Assembly: GCA_025769875.1 (NCBI GenBank)
Contig: JAGFNK010000055.1
Coordinates: 1 to 64,000, forward strand
Direction: 5' to 3'
Length of the DNA: 64,000 nucleotides
DNA from: Russula earlei
Lineage: Eukaryota; Basidiomycota; Agaricomycetes; Russulales; Russulaceae
Made by a program: the position numbers and the translations under genes. The notes below the pieces were generated by a model that saw only the letters and a program-made list of their open reading frames with translations, made no database searches and was not told the origin of the DNA. Positions 44,676 to 56,557 of the stretch are shown piece by piece; the stretch's first letter is position 1; every line of letters starts with the position of its first letter.

Positions 44676-46898
44676 ATGGCCCCACTGCCATCCTCCGCAA
44701 AGCGTGCTGCCTTTGCCACAACCGCACGACTACTTTCCTGTCTCGTCACGGAATCCCTCGTTCGCGCAATCTTCATTCCTTGTCGATGGTCTGATTGCGT
44801 TGGTATCGGCGTTGTTCTCAAGGCACCCATATCAGCCATCCCCGCTCATAATTGCAAATCTTACTCGCCGGGAGATGTCCTTGCCATCATACCATTGAAA
44901 CATGTTCCAGTTATCAAAACCGACTCGAATGATCTTCGCGGACAAGAGATTGGACTACTGGACCCGGGTGATATTTTTCCCTTGGTAGTGATGACCTCTG
45001 GAGCAGGTGACGGTGACTTGAATGGAAACGAGGTATGGGTTAGAGCTTGTGTGCGATGTGCACTCAGCGTCGCGCTGTTCCCAGCTACCAGTGCGTCAAA
45101 GCGATCTACTTTCGGAGATTCGGCGAGCTCTTTCAGAGCCAGGCTGGTCCTTCCCCAGATCCGCTCTTATCAAGGAAACGCATGATCCTTTGATTCTGTG
45201 GGACTCGTTCGCCGCAGGGCTAGATCTCGACCCTGCTATCCGCTCCGACATCTCGGACGAGCTTGCGAGTGCTGTGAGGTGGCAAGCGTACTCGTACGAT
45301 CATCCACCAAACGCACCGACACTCCTGTCCCCCAGCATTGACTGGGAACAATCTATCGTCGAGAGCCATCCCACGCACCCTGTTCGTGTACATTCTGAGA
45401 TCGCATGGATCATGATGTAGCTCACCAATATATGGGACTAGATGCACATGACACGCCAATTTCTGTCGCCCATGCCTCCACTTACTCCGGAGAGCTATGA
45501 TCTGACTTCCCCACGTTTGCGCCTTGCTGCACTGCCTCTAGGGAGCTTACACGTCACGGGTGACTTTGAAACGCTCACGAGACCTGTCGTCGATGCAGCA
45601 GCAAGAAACGCAGGGAGGGCACTCGACATACCACAGGATCACATTATTGTACCGATACACGAGCTACAGGTCCCGCACATACTAGACAAGTTCAAAGAAG
45701 CAAAGGTTTATCAAGAAGAATTCAGCGTCCCAGTTCGCGCCCAGCAGAGCATCCGGTACTAGTATTTTTTAATTGGCCTCGTGCGGCCCCGGGATCGCGT
45801 CGGCTCAGCCCTTTCCCTCACTTAGGTCAGTGGTACTTCCCGACATCCTGCAGACGACGCATCTCAAGCTCGGCGTCGGAATCAAGCTCACCTCCGCTGT
45901 TCGCACGATCTCGCCAGCGAGCGCGTACCTGGGCCCGCGCTTCTCCGCGCAGGTCGTCCCCGCTCTGCATTATGATCGGTCGCTGCTCACCGTCGCGCGG
46001 GAGTTGGCGAGCGTCGTCCATGTCTGTCCGGATAGCGACATAGCGAAGCATTGCAGTGCGATCGTACGCGAGTGTCACGAGAACGGCAGCGACGAGGCCC
46101 GCGGCGAACGACTCATCGTCTGTACGAGCCTCACCGAGATCGGCCATGCGGGCACCGACGGCGTCACGCCCAGCGTCGTGAGGGTGTTTGAGCTGGACAC
46201 GGAGGACAAGCGCGTCAGGTGGCTTGACGAGTGAGCCCCACCGAATTCGCGCGGTGTGGGGACCGTTGATGCCGACCCAGGAATTCATGGCCGTCGTGCA
46301 ATCGCACAGCTTCGCGCGCCTTTTCTTCGCCGCGTTCCTCCCGCCGATGCTGCAAGACGGCGTCGCGTTCGAGGCACATCCGCAGAACGCCGTCGCGCGC
46401 TTCTCGCTCCAGGCGCCCCACGAACTTCGCGGCTTCGTAATCCGCGACTTTGGAGGGCTGCGCGTGCACCCACCCACCCTCCTCGCGTCTACGGGCGTCG
46501 CGCTGGACGTACATCGGGGCCATTCGATCCTCGCCGAGACGCTGGATGACGTCTATACGCGCATGTACCACACTATGATCCACAACCATCTCCAGCAACT
46601 GGTGCGCGTGCTCGGTCTACACTACAACGGTAAGGGATGGCAGGTAATACGCGTGCGCCTGCGGGAGGCGATCCCGCCCGGTCATGCTCTTGAGAGAGCC
46701 TGGCTCGGCGAGGAGGCGAAGACTGTAGCGGGCAAGTGTTACATGCGTATGCGTCTCGTAGGGGCGTATAGATTTGTGAGCCCCTCCCTTTTGTTGCAAG
46801 ACGACGTCGTTGTTGAACTCCTCAAGCATCTACATGGGCCCTTCCCCAATCTCTTGCATTACACCGGCACCGGTACAGGAGAAGGTCTCATGAGCTAG
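44676..46898 (+). CDS. IucA/IucC-family NIS siderophore synthetase-like protein
   Basis: Related to NRPS-independent siderophore synthetases, which use ATP to condense a carboxylate such as citrate with an amine or alcohol. Conceptual splicing of about five introns gives a continuous protein of roughly 600 residues. Diagnostic segments are LDPGDIFPLV, PSIDWEQSIVESHPTHP (the HPTHP nucleotide-binding motif), LKLGVGIKLTSAVRTISPAS, GVAFEAHPQNAVARF (the H-x-Q-N motif), FVIRDFGGLRVHPPTL and RMYHTMIHNHLQQLVRVLG. A ferric-reductase-like FhuF tail is not seen. The 51-nt segment at about 46774-46824 is in frame and may be either intron or retained. The product cannot be named from sequence; rhizoferrin-type synthetases in Mucoromycota are the best-known fungal members. 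Confidence 0.87.
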
Positions 46899-47768
46899 GA
46901 TTCTGAAGTCTTGCAAGCCAAGAGTTTAGATTGGGTGAGGCCTCAAGAGCGTGCGGCGGGGTTGTTGGAGATGGTACGGTCACACGTTGCGAATCGCCAA
47001 CGGCCGAGGGTAAATCTTGGGTCTTGGATGTAACGTCATACGTGCAAAGTTTTGTAAAATAGAAAGGTTGTTTTGACCATATTCGTAGAAATGTTATTAG
47101 ATCTTCGTACAGAGATGCATACGACTACCTGACCGTGATAATAATGTTTGGAAAATTGGGAGGCTATTATAATTAAATTATATTTAAATATAAAGTCATT
47201 ATAATGGCCTCCCAATTCCACTTTTCCGACAAAGAATGGGTTCTGGAGTCAATGTCACGGCGCTAACTCAGGGTGCAGCACAGTGTAGGAGTAAATGACA
47301 CGGCTGCATTAGCGCGGTACAGGCTGTATAGTTTATCGCAAAACCGAGGTCTGAGCATAAGCACAACTTGAACTTGTATCTTCGCCCCGCGGATCTCCCA
47401 CCCGGTCATGACCTTCGTCCTGTCCCTATCATTGCATCGTTATAATAACCGGCCGCTGAAGTAACTAGCCTGGCTTATCTCTTTCTGCTCGACGTGCTAC
47501 TGCATCACGAGCCCGTTGTCACTGACGTCCAAACGATAAATAGTGCTGGCTCTGGATCCACTCCCAGTCCAGGACGCCTTCCTTGCATACCAGTGCTGCT
47601 CTTTCCCTTACTCTACTCTCTTTCGAACACTTTGGAACCTGTACATCTGTACATATTGCCTGCAGTTCGCACTGATGGCACACCTTTACAGGGTGCGCAT
47701 AAACTGTATTGAGAGCCAACACGTCTGATTCGGACAACTGGGGTCAGGTCGCGCTGGAAAATTACGTC
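46899..47768. other. Intergenic region with a short hairpin
   Basis: About 870 bp between the NIS synthetase stop and the oxygenase pseudogene. Apart from the fold-back at 47153-47222, no gene or repeat was recognised. Confidence 0.4.
47153..47222. repeat. Short fold-back (hairpin) element
   Basis: The arms TTGGGAGGCTATTATAAT and its near-complement ATTATAATGGCCTCCCAA surround an AT-only loop. About 70 bp, MITE-like, 250 bp downstream of the NIS synthetase gene. Confidence 0.6.
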
Positions 47769-49335
47769 TTAATTGTAGTGTTTCACGCGGATGCCTTGCA
47801 TTTCTTCCTCTTCTATACCTTCTTCCGAGCTTTCTTTCAGTTCCGTCTTACCGTACGATGCAACCCATGTACTCCTCCAGGCCCCCACAAGCGGCTCCAG
47901 TCCTTCCTCCACACGCCGTTTTGTGCCCACTCGTTGCAGAACCGGGCTTTCGGACAGCGGCGCTAGCCTGACGTCGTCACCGGGATAGTAAAAAATAGAA
48001 TACTCCCAGACGTGGGTGCCCACGCCGGTCGTTCGGGGGTGACCGCGCGGTGAACTGAAGATTTGTAATATCCGCCTGAGAGCATTTCTACGGTGGCTCC
48101 ACAATTCACGACCTGTGTTATGACCCCGTCACATCGAAGCCTTGGTAATCTCGGGACGTACCAGCGCATTGTCCATGTGCCTGACTGACCCAACGCCACT
48201 TCGCATTTTCGTCACGGATCTGTAGTCCTGAGACGGGTTGACTGTACAGAACAGTCAGGGATGTCCCATATTCCATCAGGAAGCCGAAATCGGTTCACTT
48301 GTCGTGACTCACCTTCATGTCCTTTGAGCCAGACATTCCTCGTTTGTTCTTCGTCCTCTTGTGATCGGGGGTAGCTGTGGATTTAGTCGGGACCCTTGGT
48401 GTCCACACTCAAAATTGCAATTGCTTCATACGCACTATACCATGAAGCGGCCTAGTGTCGACCCTCGATTTAATTTGACCTCTTTTACACTCTCTGCAAG
48501 GGGGGACTCACCGCAAGCGTTATTCTCATCTTCGTAGCTACGCAGTTTGACAAGCGTATCCTCGGGTAGTTCTAGGTCCCAGGGCGAGAAGCCTCCTGGC
48601 CGTCAACCGGGTGGCTGCCGGACAAATCGAGGGAACGTACCTCTGTATTTCATCAACATGATTATGCCGTATGAATTCCTGGATCTCGGGAAGAAATGGT
48701 CGCAAGGCCTCGGGGTGTGATAAACTGTTCACGTTACCGTTGACTGATGGCGAGACACGAAGTTACGAAATTGCGGGCCCCTTGGTGCGAGATGTCACTG
48801 ACTATTGTAATGCTCAATTCCGTCTCTGACACCGTTTCTTAGGTGCTGCCCAAGCAGCGGCAGTCAGCCAAAGGATTCCTTGCTCTTACGCTCCGAGAAC
48901 TTACCCAATATCGCAAAGGCTTGTAACCCAAGAATGCGCCGGAGATCTATGCACTTCATAACTCTCCTTTTCCTCCGAGCTTACCTGCTCGAATGATACC
49001 GCGGCGATGTCAAATATCCTTTCCACCTAGCAACGGGGCTGTCAATGCTGTCGAGGTTGCAAGGGCCCTAGCTTTGCAAACCTGAGCTTTGTCCAGCCCA
49101 TGGTTGACCACATGGAAGACGGAAGCCCTGCGCATGCATGGCGTCGCGGGCTTTTTTTACTTGTTCTGCTCTCCCTGTAGCCGTTTTGGCCTCGGTAAGG
49201 TCAATTACTTCGAGTTCAGACTGTACTCGTCGTCACGAAAAGATGAGGCTGCTGAGGCGACCGCCGCTTACGTTGCTCTCCTGTCGGTTCTATTGGCGTC
49301 TGATGAGGAACCGGGGGAAGCACCGTCGTTGGCAT
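47769..49335 (-). pseudogene. Decayed 2OG-Fe(II) oxygenase (isopenicillin N synthase-like)
   Basis: A paralogue of the gene at 50168-51743 with the same intron positions. Recognisable pieces in order are MPTTVLPPVPHQTPIEPTGE, LTEAKTATGRAEQV, VVNHGLDKAQ, ERIFDIAAVSFEQVSSEEKE, LGYKPLRYW, VRDGIEHYN, HPEALRPFLPEIQEFIRHNH, LELPEDTLVKLRSYEDEN, NVWLKGHE, TVLYSQPVSGLQIRDEN, MLSGGYYKSSVHRAVTP and SESPVLQRVG. At least four single-base frame breaks are needed to connect them, near 49114-49124, 48940-48948, 48576-48580 and 48034-48039 (a run of five C/G). The Fe-binding H-x-D motif is also unclear (GHE at an intron edge). That is more damage than assembly error would explain. Confidence 0.8.
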
Positions 49336-50167
49336 GAGCGAAAATGGAACCCTCGACGATATCTGGGGAGATGTGGTCCTCCGAGTTTGGCACACTTACA
49401 CAGGAGCTGGGTGCTCCTTATATTTAAATAATCGAAACATTTCTTAATGGATGACAGTGCTGTCGGATGGGCACCGATTGCTCGAGCGGGCGAAGAAGCT
49501 CTATCCGGCGAACGACATTCCTCGAAGCAAGTCAGCCGACCTGGGCACCATTTTCACCCGACTCCGAGTCTTCATTCATCATAACCGGATGGCAACGTCA
49601 CTTAACCTATGTCGCCTCCCATTATTAACCGCTTCCAGATGGAGTAAATGAGCGAATATCGCTCGTCGTGGGGTGGATGAGAAAAGAAGACACCATCCGG
49701 CAATGTCCGTAGTTCGACGTTCACCAGTTCACCGCTTGTTCTGATAAACTGATACGTTGCACAGTTGTGAAATTGCACACCCTTTTGGTAGTTGCATTCT
49801 CACCGCGGGACTCGAACGCTTCCATGGTTGGCGGACTCCAAAATTGTCAAGGTGTGGTTGCCCGGACTGACTAACCTGGTTCGAGGAATTAAACCACGTT
49901 GGTCGAGCGCAGTGATTGAACCGACAAAGTACTAAACCAGAGCATTCCAGAGAAAAGATAAGGATCTCATATGAGTAGGTTCACTCAATTACATTAGGGC
50001 GATTGAAAATGCGCTTGAGGACTGCGAGCCGGCGGGACCCCATGGAGCAAGGAGCGAGTAATTGAGAAAAACAGGAGATTAGACGCTACATACAAAGACT
50101 GTCGATTTCAGCACGTACGGTAACTGCTGTACTCGATTTTTACCCAGACAAGACCCACGTATGGGCA
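49336..50167. other. Intergenic region between the two oxygenase copies
   Basis: About 830 bp. It should hold the promoter of the decayed copy and the 3' region of the intact one. No gene recognised. Confidence 0.4.
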
Positions 50168-51743
50168 CTAGTTATAGTGCGTAACCCGCACGCCGTTGAC
50201 GATTTCATATTCAGTCCCATCTTCCCCTCGTTGCAGCTGAGACACACCATATACTGCCGTCCTATTCTTGCGCCAAGTCTCCTGCGTGGGAGGATCGCCA
50301 CTGATAGATTTGGTGATGCCCTCGCGCTGCACGACCGGGCTTTCAAGCAGCGGTGCGATAAGGGCGTCATCCTTCATGTAGTGGAAGTACAATAAACCGA
50401 GCCTCCGGTAGCCTTCCTGGTCAGCCGGGGGTTTCACAACACGGTGGACGGCGGATTTGTAATAACCGCCGGATAGATACTCTGTTGAGTCGCCGCAGTT
50501 TATGACCTGAGGCGCTGAGAGTTAACAGAATGGCTGGGATGCGTCACTCTGTGAACTTACGAGGGCGTTTTCGACATGCCTGACATAACGCCATTGACCG
50601 TCCCAGTCTTTGATTTGCAGAGCTGTGACTGGTTGGCTCCATATTGCCGTGAAACTCATGTGATCTAGAACGAGCATATTGTGAGATACAAATGAAACGG
50701 ACGACATCGACGGGATATCACCAGCGTGACCCTTCATCCAGATGTTGTTAGTTTTTTCCTCTTCTTCCTGAGTGCGAGGATTGCTGAAGCCAAAGACATC
50801 AGTTCGTAGAATCTGGGCACGAAAGAAGATACAGTACTAGAGCATAAATCGCCCTAGAAAAGATCAACTAAGGTGCAAGAACGAAATGACAACTGCGCTT
50901 ATTTACAGAAGGAGTGATTTGTCTCGTCAAACGGATGTAGGTCAGGGAGTGCGTTTTCGGGCAGCTCGAGACCCAGCGACAAGAGCCTGTGTTGGTCGTC
51001 GTGAGGAATTCAAACATGCCAGGTTGAAAGTGGAGCTGACTTTTGTACTTCGTTCAAGACCTCGCAATGGGTGAATTCGATCATTCGTTGTATTTCAGGC
51101 AAGAATGGACGCAGTACAGTGGGGTGGTCACGTCGGGAGGTGTCTCGAGGGACTAGGGTCTATTCAGTGGTGAAAATGCGGGCCATTCTGCGTGGACTGC
51201 TCACAGTTGTAATGCTCGATTCTGTCCTTTACTCCATTGGCTATGTGCTGGAGAAATGTTATCATCGGGTGGCGTGGTTGTAAATGTACCACATACCCAA
51301 TATTGAGGAAGCTTGTATCCTAGATATTCCCCAGTCTCTTTCATTCGTGCCTGATAGCGAAGCTTTTCTTCTTCGCTGACATCGTCAAATGCAAGGGCGG
51401 CTATATCGACCATTCGGTCAACCTGCGAAAATGATGTCCTGCGACAGCACAGAATGACGGTCACTGGAGCGCACGATTGCCTGATCGAGGCCATGATTGA
51501 CCACATAGAAGAACCCTTGTCGGTGAGTCGCATCGCGCGCGAGACGGACCTGCTCGGCGCGGCCCTCTGGTGTTTTCGCTCTTGCAAGATCGACAAATGT
51601 AAGGTCAGCCCAATCAACTGCAATGACGGTTGGTTAGCTCCGAGACCAAAAAGGTGCGGCCTTCGCTTACTGTTCTCCTCTTTTGTAACAGGCGCAGGGA
51701 TCCAGCGCCGCACAGGAGGATGGTTCGAAACGAGAGCGGGCAT
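50168..51743 (-). CDS. 2OG-Fe(II) oxygenase, isopenicillin N synthase-like
   Basis: A soluble non-haem iron dioxygenase of the DIOX_N/2OG-FeII_Oxy group. The N-terminal domain reads VDWADLTFVDLARAKTPEGR, ARDATHRQGFFYVVNHGLD, and EEEKLRYQARMKETGEYLG with KLPQYW and KDRIEHYN. It has several introns. The catalytic domain has NNIWMKGHAD, supplying the first His and Asp of the iron triad. SGGYYKSAVHRVVKPPADQ then supplies the second His. The C-terminus reads SPVVQREGI and ends VTHYN. All exons join in frame, unlike the neighbouring copy. The family includes isopenicillin N synthase, gibberellin oxidases and many secondary-metabolism enzymes; the substrate is not predictable. It is divergent from the DENND6-like gene, sharing a ~530-bp promoter region. 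Confidence 0.85.
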
Positions 51744-52276
51744 TATTGAGAAAAAACCCCGAGAGACTGAAAGATTAGTGGAAGGGGGGTGACGGATGTG
51801 AGCAAGTTAAATAGGAGGCATCCAGCCTCAGACAGGTCAACGTTCCATACGGAATGGATATGCCGAGGAAGCATAAATTTTTTATTGCAAGTCACGAAGG
51901 GATTGAAATATGGTCAAAGGCAGGCAAGCCGCAGAACTGGGACGAAGGAGCCACGTGTGCGGTTCCTGGCATTCCGCCCACTTTCCGAGAAGAGATCAAG
52001 ATTATATCGAACGTCATAGTCCTGTAGGTCGTGGAAGCCTATCACACCATCAAACGTTTGACGCGCGTATGGCGAGATGTATTTTCGAGAAGGCTGACAT
52101 TTCAGGGAGGAGAGAACGCCGAAAGGCAAGAAACCTGAACCTGAGGTGCCACCGAAACGAACTTGGGAAGGTGAACGTCACCGGCAAACGATTTCCGGTT
52201 ACCCGGTCACGGCAGAGCGCTTCAATCCAACTCGAACGGTACCTGACTTGGACAGCGCTAATGGCCTCCCTCTGCC
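51744..52276. other. Divergent promoter region
   Basis: About 530 bp between the minus-strand oxygenase and the plus-strand DENN gene. Small ORFs here lack any domain. No distinct regulatory motif identified. Confidence 0.4.
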
Positions 52277-54432
52277 ATGTTCTCCATGGAGGGTAGCCCA
52301 CCATCCTGGTCCTCTGGTAGCGCCTATGCATGCCCCCCCGTTTCAGAGGACACTCAACAATCAGAGACCCGTACCGATGCAACGATAGCACTTGATGTGC
52401 TCCATCCATCGGCCATCTCCTCCTCTCCAGACTTGAACTTCAAGCCATCCCTTCCTGCTCTCGGGACAGCCAACGTCGGTTTATCCCGCACAAGGACCCT
52501 CCCTTTGAGATCCCCGAAACGTACCACAAGTCTGTTTCCAACCCTTCAAGGTATCACGTTCGAAGTTGAAAACGTAGAACGCCTACGTCGCTGGGCTTTG
52601 GGGTTAGCCATAGGCAATTGTCCCTTGCTGGTATTGCCTTACGTATCGTATACTTATCCGTTGTATTTTAGTCGACTTTGACCTTGAGCAAGGTCCCTCT
52701 CTAAGCTGCATATTTCCCCTACTTCCATTGTACCCGTTCGAGGCCGAGAACATGTTCGTCCATTTTGCCATCCCACGTGTTCCTGTTAAATAGAGGTCGA
52801 ACCAGTGCTTTCTCTGCATTTCCAGACTCCACATTATTCAATGAAGGGTCAGAGATACACTCCTTTCGCATTCGAGAACACGTTCCAAGAACGAGTCAAG
52901 GCCGTCCCTCTTTGTTTGATAACCGACGCGAGCTGTCTCCAGATGGCTTCCTTTATGGCTTTTCGTATTTCAGTCAAGAAAGAAGCACCAACTCCAAGCG
53001 CGGTTACTCTCAGGTATTATCCCCCTACTATTCCATAACCATACTCTCTAATCTCCGTTGCCCCAGAGGTGTATCGTGCTATTGACGCAGCACCCTTATC
53101 CGGCCTTATTCTTTGCCCTGCTTAACAAGTTAGGGCCCCTCTATCGCACTCACGGTGATCCTATACTGGAGGTTGCAGCGCATAATATAGCCAAGTGGTG
53201 AGTTTCAGCATGTGCGGTGTACACTCCAATGTCATTATGCATGGGGTGCAGGCCATCGCCAGTACCTGGTACAACTCTTGAGCTCGGCTTCCTAGGCACT
53301 GTCCTCCGTATCGAGCTTCCTCGAGACGTCGACGAGCAGCAGCTTGGTAACGCCCCTCACACGCAGACTCAAACGGACCAGGATTTGCATGTACGCCACT
53401 ACTCATCTTTCATCCGATGTTGGCATCACATTTGAAGCTCAGCTCCTCGCGTGTTCACCCCCGATGACCGCACCGAGTATGATTCACATCTTTGAGGCGT
53501 CGCTACCGCATCTTTGGTCCATCTGGGAGTGCCTCGTATTATGTCAACCCATTATTGTCTTCGGACAGTCCCCTGCATGGACGAGCAGCGCCATATGGTG
53601 GCTCCGTGATGTGGTCAGACCCGTGAGAGATCATGTTCTTCACAGTAACCGTACGGTACGATAAACATGGCGTTCTCACAGATTCCGTGGGCAGGCGACT
53701 TTAGACCTTATTTTACGATCCATGACGTTGAGCACACCGCCCTGGTAAATGAAAGGGCACCAAAGGCCGGCCTTCTGCTTGGAGTCACCAACCCGTTCTT
53801 TGAGAAAACGTGCAACCATTGGCCACATGTCCTCACCCTTGGCGGGAAGTCTTGGCAAGTCAAGGCGGGACTTTCCGCTCCTCCATTTCTGACTACCTCT
53901 CCAGCTTTCAAAACCCAACGACGCGCTTCGCTGGCCCGTCACCCGGATGGAAAACGAAAACCCACAAACGCTATACATCTAAAGACCGTCAGCTCCTCCA
54001 GGCGTCGGAAGCCACAGCAAGAAATGGAAGTGCGAAGGCCCGTGAGTCCGGCTCTCCACGCGCCCTACAGCGGTCGACGGCCCTCTAACCCTCTTCGCGT
54101 CAGTGGCTGAGGCGTGCTTCAACCTCCGTCGTCACTTTTCCTCCCGTTCAGCCGCGCTTCTAGTTCCCCTTAACCGCTATCTGAACACTCTCATCCCACG
54201 ACCCTCCGAAGCAAGCGAGGGCTCGCGCCTCAAACCTTTCAACAACACCAATTTCCTTGCCTCGCTGAAGACGCACGGAGCGGTACTGCCGTTTAGATCG
54301 AGCACAAAGCAGCGCGAATTTTACGAGCGCTGGATACGTACGCCGGCATTTGGCGTGTGGCTCGCGCGGCAGGAAGACCTTGTTGCGCATACTCTGGAAA
54401 ACGCCAGGAGCGTGAGAGAAGGGACGTCGTAG
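52277..54432 (+). CDS. DENND6-like (AVL9/FAM116-type) DENN-domain Rab exchange factor
   Basis: DENN proteins are guanine-nucleotide exchange factors for Rab GTPases in endosomal traffic; animal DENND6 acts on Rab14. The N-terminal ~100 residues are Ser/Pro-rich. The uDENN part reads LRRWALGLAI, FDLEQGPSLSCIFP, AFSAFPDSTLF, HSFRIRE, DGFLYGFSYFSQERS, SKRGYSQ and HPYPALFFALLNKLGPLY. The cDENN part reads VLRIELPRDVDEQQL, IHIFEASLPHLWSIWECLVL, FGQSPAWTSSAIWWLRDVVRP, DFRPYFTIHDVEH and GLLLGVTNPFFEK. The dDENN end has RRHFSSRSAALLVPLNRYLN, FLASLKTHGAVLPF and FYERWIRTPAFGVWL. I infer at least seven introns. The intron after LAI near 52609-52670 could use a GC or a nearby GT donor. It ends at TAG 54430-54432. 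Confidence 0.87.
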
Positions 54433-55515
54433 TGTCACCGCCGTCAGGCGCGCTATTCCTTTACTTGGATGATTTGGGCATGATTCCGATGACTTGGGCA
54501 TTCATGGCATATAACGGGCAATACAATACAGGAAACGGGGCTGTTTCGGGCCAAATCCCCGGTAGAGCCACGGGCAACAGAATGTCAAGAAGGCGCAAGA
54601 AAAGTCTGATGGAGATCGAGAACCCACTGAAGCTAGACCACAAATGTTGATCTGCAGCCGCGGTAGCATGATCATTACCGCAGCCGATTGTGTGCCGATA
54701 ACATCCACGGTTCCCCCCGACGAACGAATGGAGTATGGATGTGGTACAACTCTCATCAGTCTCATGAGTGTCCACCTGATTTCCCTCGGCCATCATCACT
54801 ACTCCCGACTCGAGCTTGATTTGAACACGAGGCGGATGTTCACCGGACTCGGAGATGGGGACACGGCGTGTAAAATCACCGAGTGGCGAGACAGGATGGA
54901 TGACATTGCGATGTTGGCTGTTTGCCATTTGTATTAGAGATTTCATATGATTGTATGGTCCTGGGAAGCCATCAAATGGTCCTCGTTGGGTCGGACATCC
55001 GAGCGTTTACTTGAACGGAAGTGGAGCCTTGGCCTTTTGTGAGATGCCGTCCTGTATCTTCCTTTCGAGCTGTTGAATGACTGGCGGTTCCGGCTTTCAA
55101 GTCGGTACTGGCAATTTCTTTCCTCGTAGTATTCTAGCGATTTCCCTCCTCATCGCATGAAAGAGAAAACAAGAATATCCGACTGGCAGATATAGATTGA
55201 CTTTAGAAAGGGGACGTAGGAGTTTCCGGACATCCCAATGATCGCAAGCAGAGAACGCTGGGCCTAGACCACCAGCTGCAGTTCCTGTAATAGCATTCTG
55301 TTCAAACTGAATTCATGTATAAGTTCACACGGCAGCATTAATGGACAGCCAGCACGACGAAACTGCAACGCGTATGCGTGGCGTTCCACGACACGAGGTC
55401 TTGAAGGGGACACTAGGCAGCTCTCGCTCACAAAAACTCCACAAGCAATCATTGACGCTCATCGAACACGAGAAGGGAGGGAGGTGGTCATATCCATGGC
55501 GCCCGCAGGACGGCA
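54433..55515. other. Intergenic region between convergent DENND6-like and COQ9 genes
   Basis: About 1.1 kb, containing the 3' regions of both flanking genes. Small overlapping ORFs on both strands show no recognisable domain. Confidence 0.4.
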
Positions 55516-56438
55516 TCAAAATACACCGGAGCTTCTGGCAATAGCAACCCAACTTTTGGCGATGTATTGGGCGAACACCTCCGTTTCTGAAATGGCGTCT
55601 TGGACACGCGATGACGATTCGAGGAGGGAGTCGAGAAAAGCGGGAGCGGTCGGCGGCGATGTGAGTTGATGGAGCTCTGGCAGGAAGGAGTCAGAGACAT
55701 GTGTCAACGTAGGTTTTTGGGGGGTGGGGGGGTGGGGGGGGGACCAAGGGAGTGAAAGCCCGTCTTACCTGCAGCGAGATAGATGGCCGCAAGGGTGGCG
55801 CGCCTTGTATACCAGGAAGGCTTTCGTACGCAAGTCATTCAGGTGGATGTGGATGCTTCATTCGAACAGACGTACTCCGACGGATGCGTCATTGGTCGCG
55901 CGACATGCCTCGTCCGCGACGCCGGCCGCGTGCTGGATGGCGGGAAGCGGATCGATGGGCGGAAAACCCAGGGGGGGAGATGCGACAAGTCCGAATGCCT
56001 GGGTCGCAACGTGTAAGCGGCGCGCGGCGCTCCGTGACTAGGCCTCGATCGGCTCACCTCGGGGAGATGCCTGAGCACGGGCACGTTGTACCCGAGGCGG
56101 GCGAGGAGGGCGCCCTTGACGCCTTCGACGGGCACAGAACGCATATGAGCTCGCGCTGCGTCCAGCCACGCATTGATGAGAGTGCGTCTAGCGGCGTCGC
56201 CCTCGCCGAACAACGCCGTCACTGCAGAATCGGAGAGGGGCTCCGCGTGAGGTCGAGGAAGGGCGAGGACCGAACGCGCCTAGGGCAGTACGAGTGAAGC
56301 CATGGTGCTGAACCAAAGGAATCGCAAGATTCAAGAGCTGCGTCCTGAAAAAAATGGGGCGTAGGTGCAGGCGTGAGGAGAACGGTATGGTAAGAGTGTG
56401 CACTGACACTGGCAAGGGAATGCACACCTGCACGTCAT
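55516..56438 (-). CDS. COQ9: Coq9-like ubiquinone biosynthesis protein
   Basis: Coq9 is a mitochondrial inner-membrane lipid-binding protein that delivers precursors to Coq7 in ubiquinone synthesis. Recognisable segments are QLLNLAIPLVQHHGFTRTAL (helix-turn-helix-like start of the TetR-like fold), VLALPRPHAEPLSDSAVTAL, LFGEGDAARRTLINAWLD and LGYNVPVLRHLPE. Further on come SWYTRRATLAAIYLAAELHQ (the WY-x-RR-x-x-LA-x-IY signature) and SKSW-type C-terminal FAQYIAKSWVAIARSSGVF. Three introns are inferred. The intron at about 55695-55770 contains a long C-tract on the coding strand. One extra base near 56268-56275 puts LGAF and VLALP in different frames. Coq9 is normally essential and single-copy, so this is probably an assembly indel. 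Start chosen at MTC, two codons before an intron; an upstream targeting exon is possible. Confidence 0.75.
55709..55742. other. Guanine-run tract, potential G-quadruplex, in a COQ9 intron
   Basis: On the plus strand, G-runs of about six, seven and nine are separated by single T residues. They lie inside an intron of the minus-strand gene, where they read as a C-rich polypyrimidine tract. It is capable of quadruplex formation on the template strand, and is also a likely slippage or sequencing-error site. Confidence 0.6.
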
Positions 56439-56557
56439 GATGATTTGAGGGACCTGGCGTGACCGGCGCTTGTCTGATCTCAACTTAATCAATCTCTGCC
56501 GCTTGGCAGCACCAACCGTCCTTACACCCATTTCTCAGTAAGTAGAACCGTAAATCA

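Noticed and set aside
46215..46598. Minus-strand ORFs of 127 and 216 residues in the NIS synthetase
   Set aside because: Antisense shadows; the plus strand carries the family motifs.
49795..49900. Possible minus-strand tRNA (GTTCGAGTCC-like B box)
   Set aside because: The T-arm and acceptor stems cannot be paired and no matching A box or anticodon arm is found.
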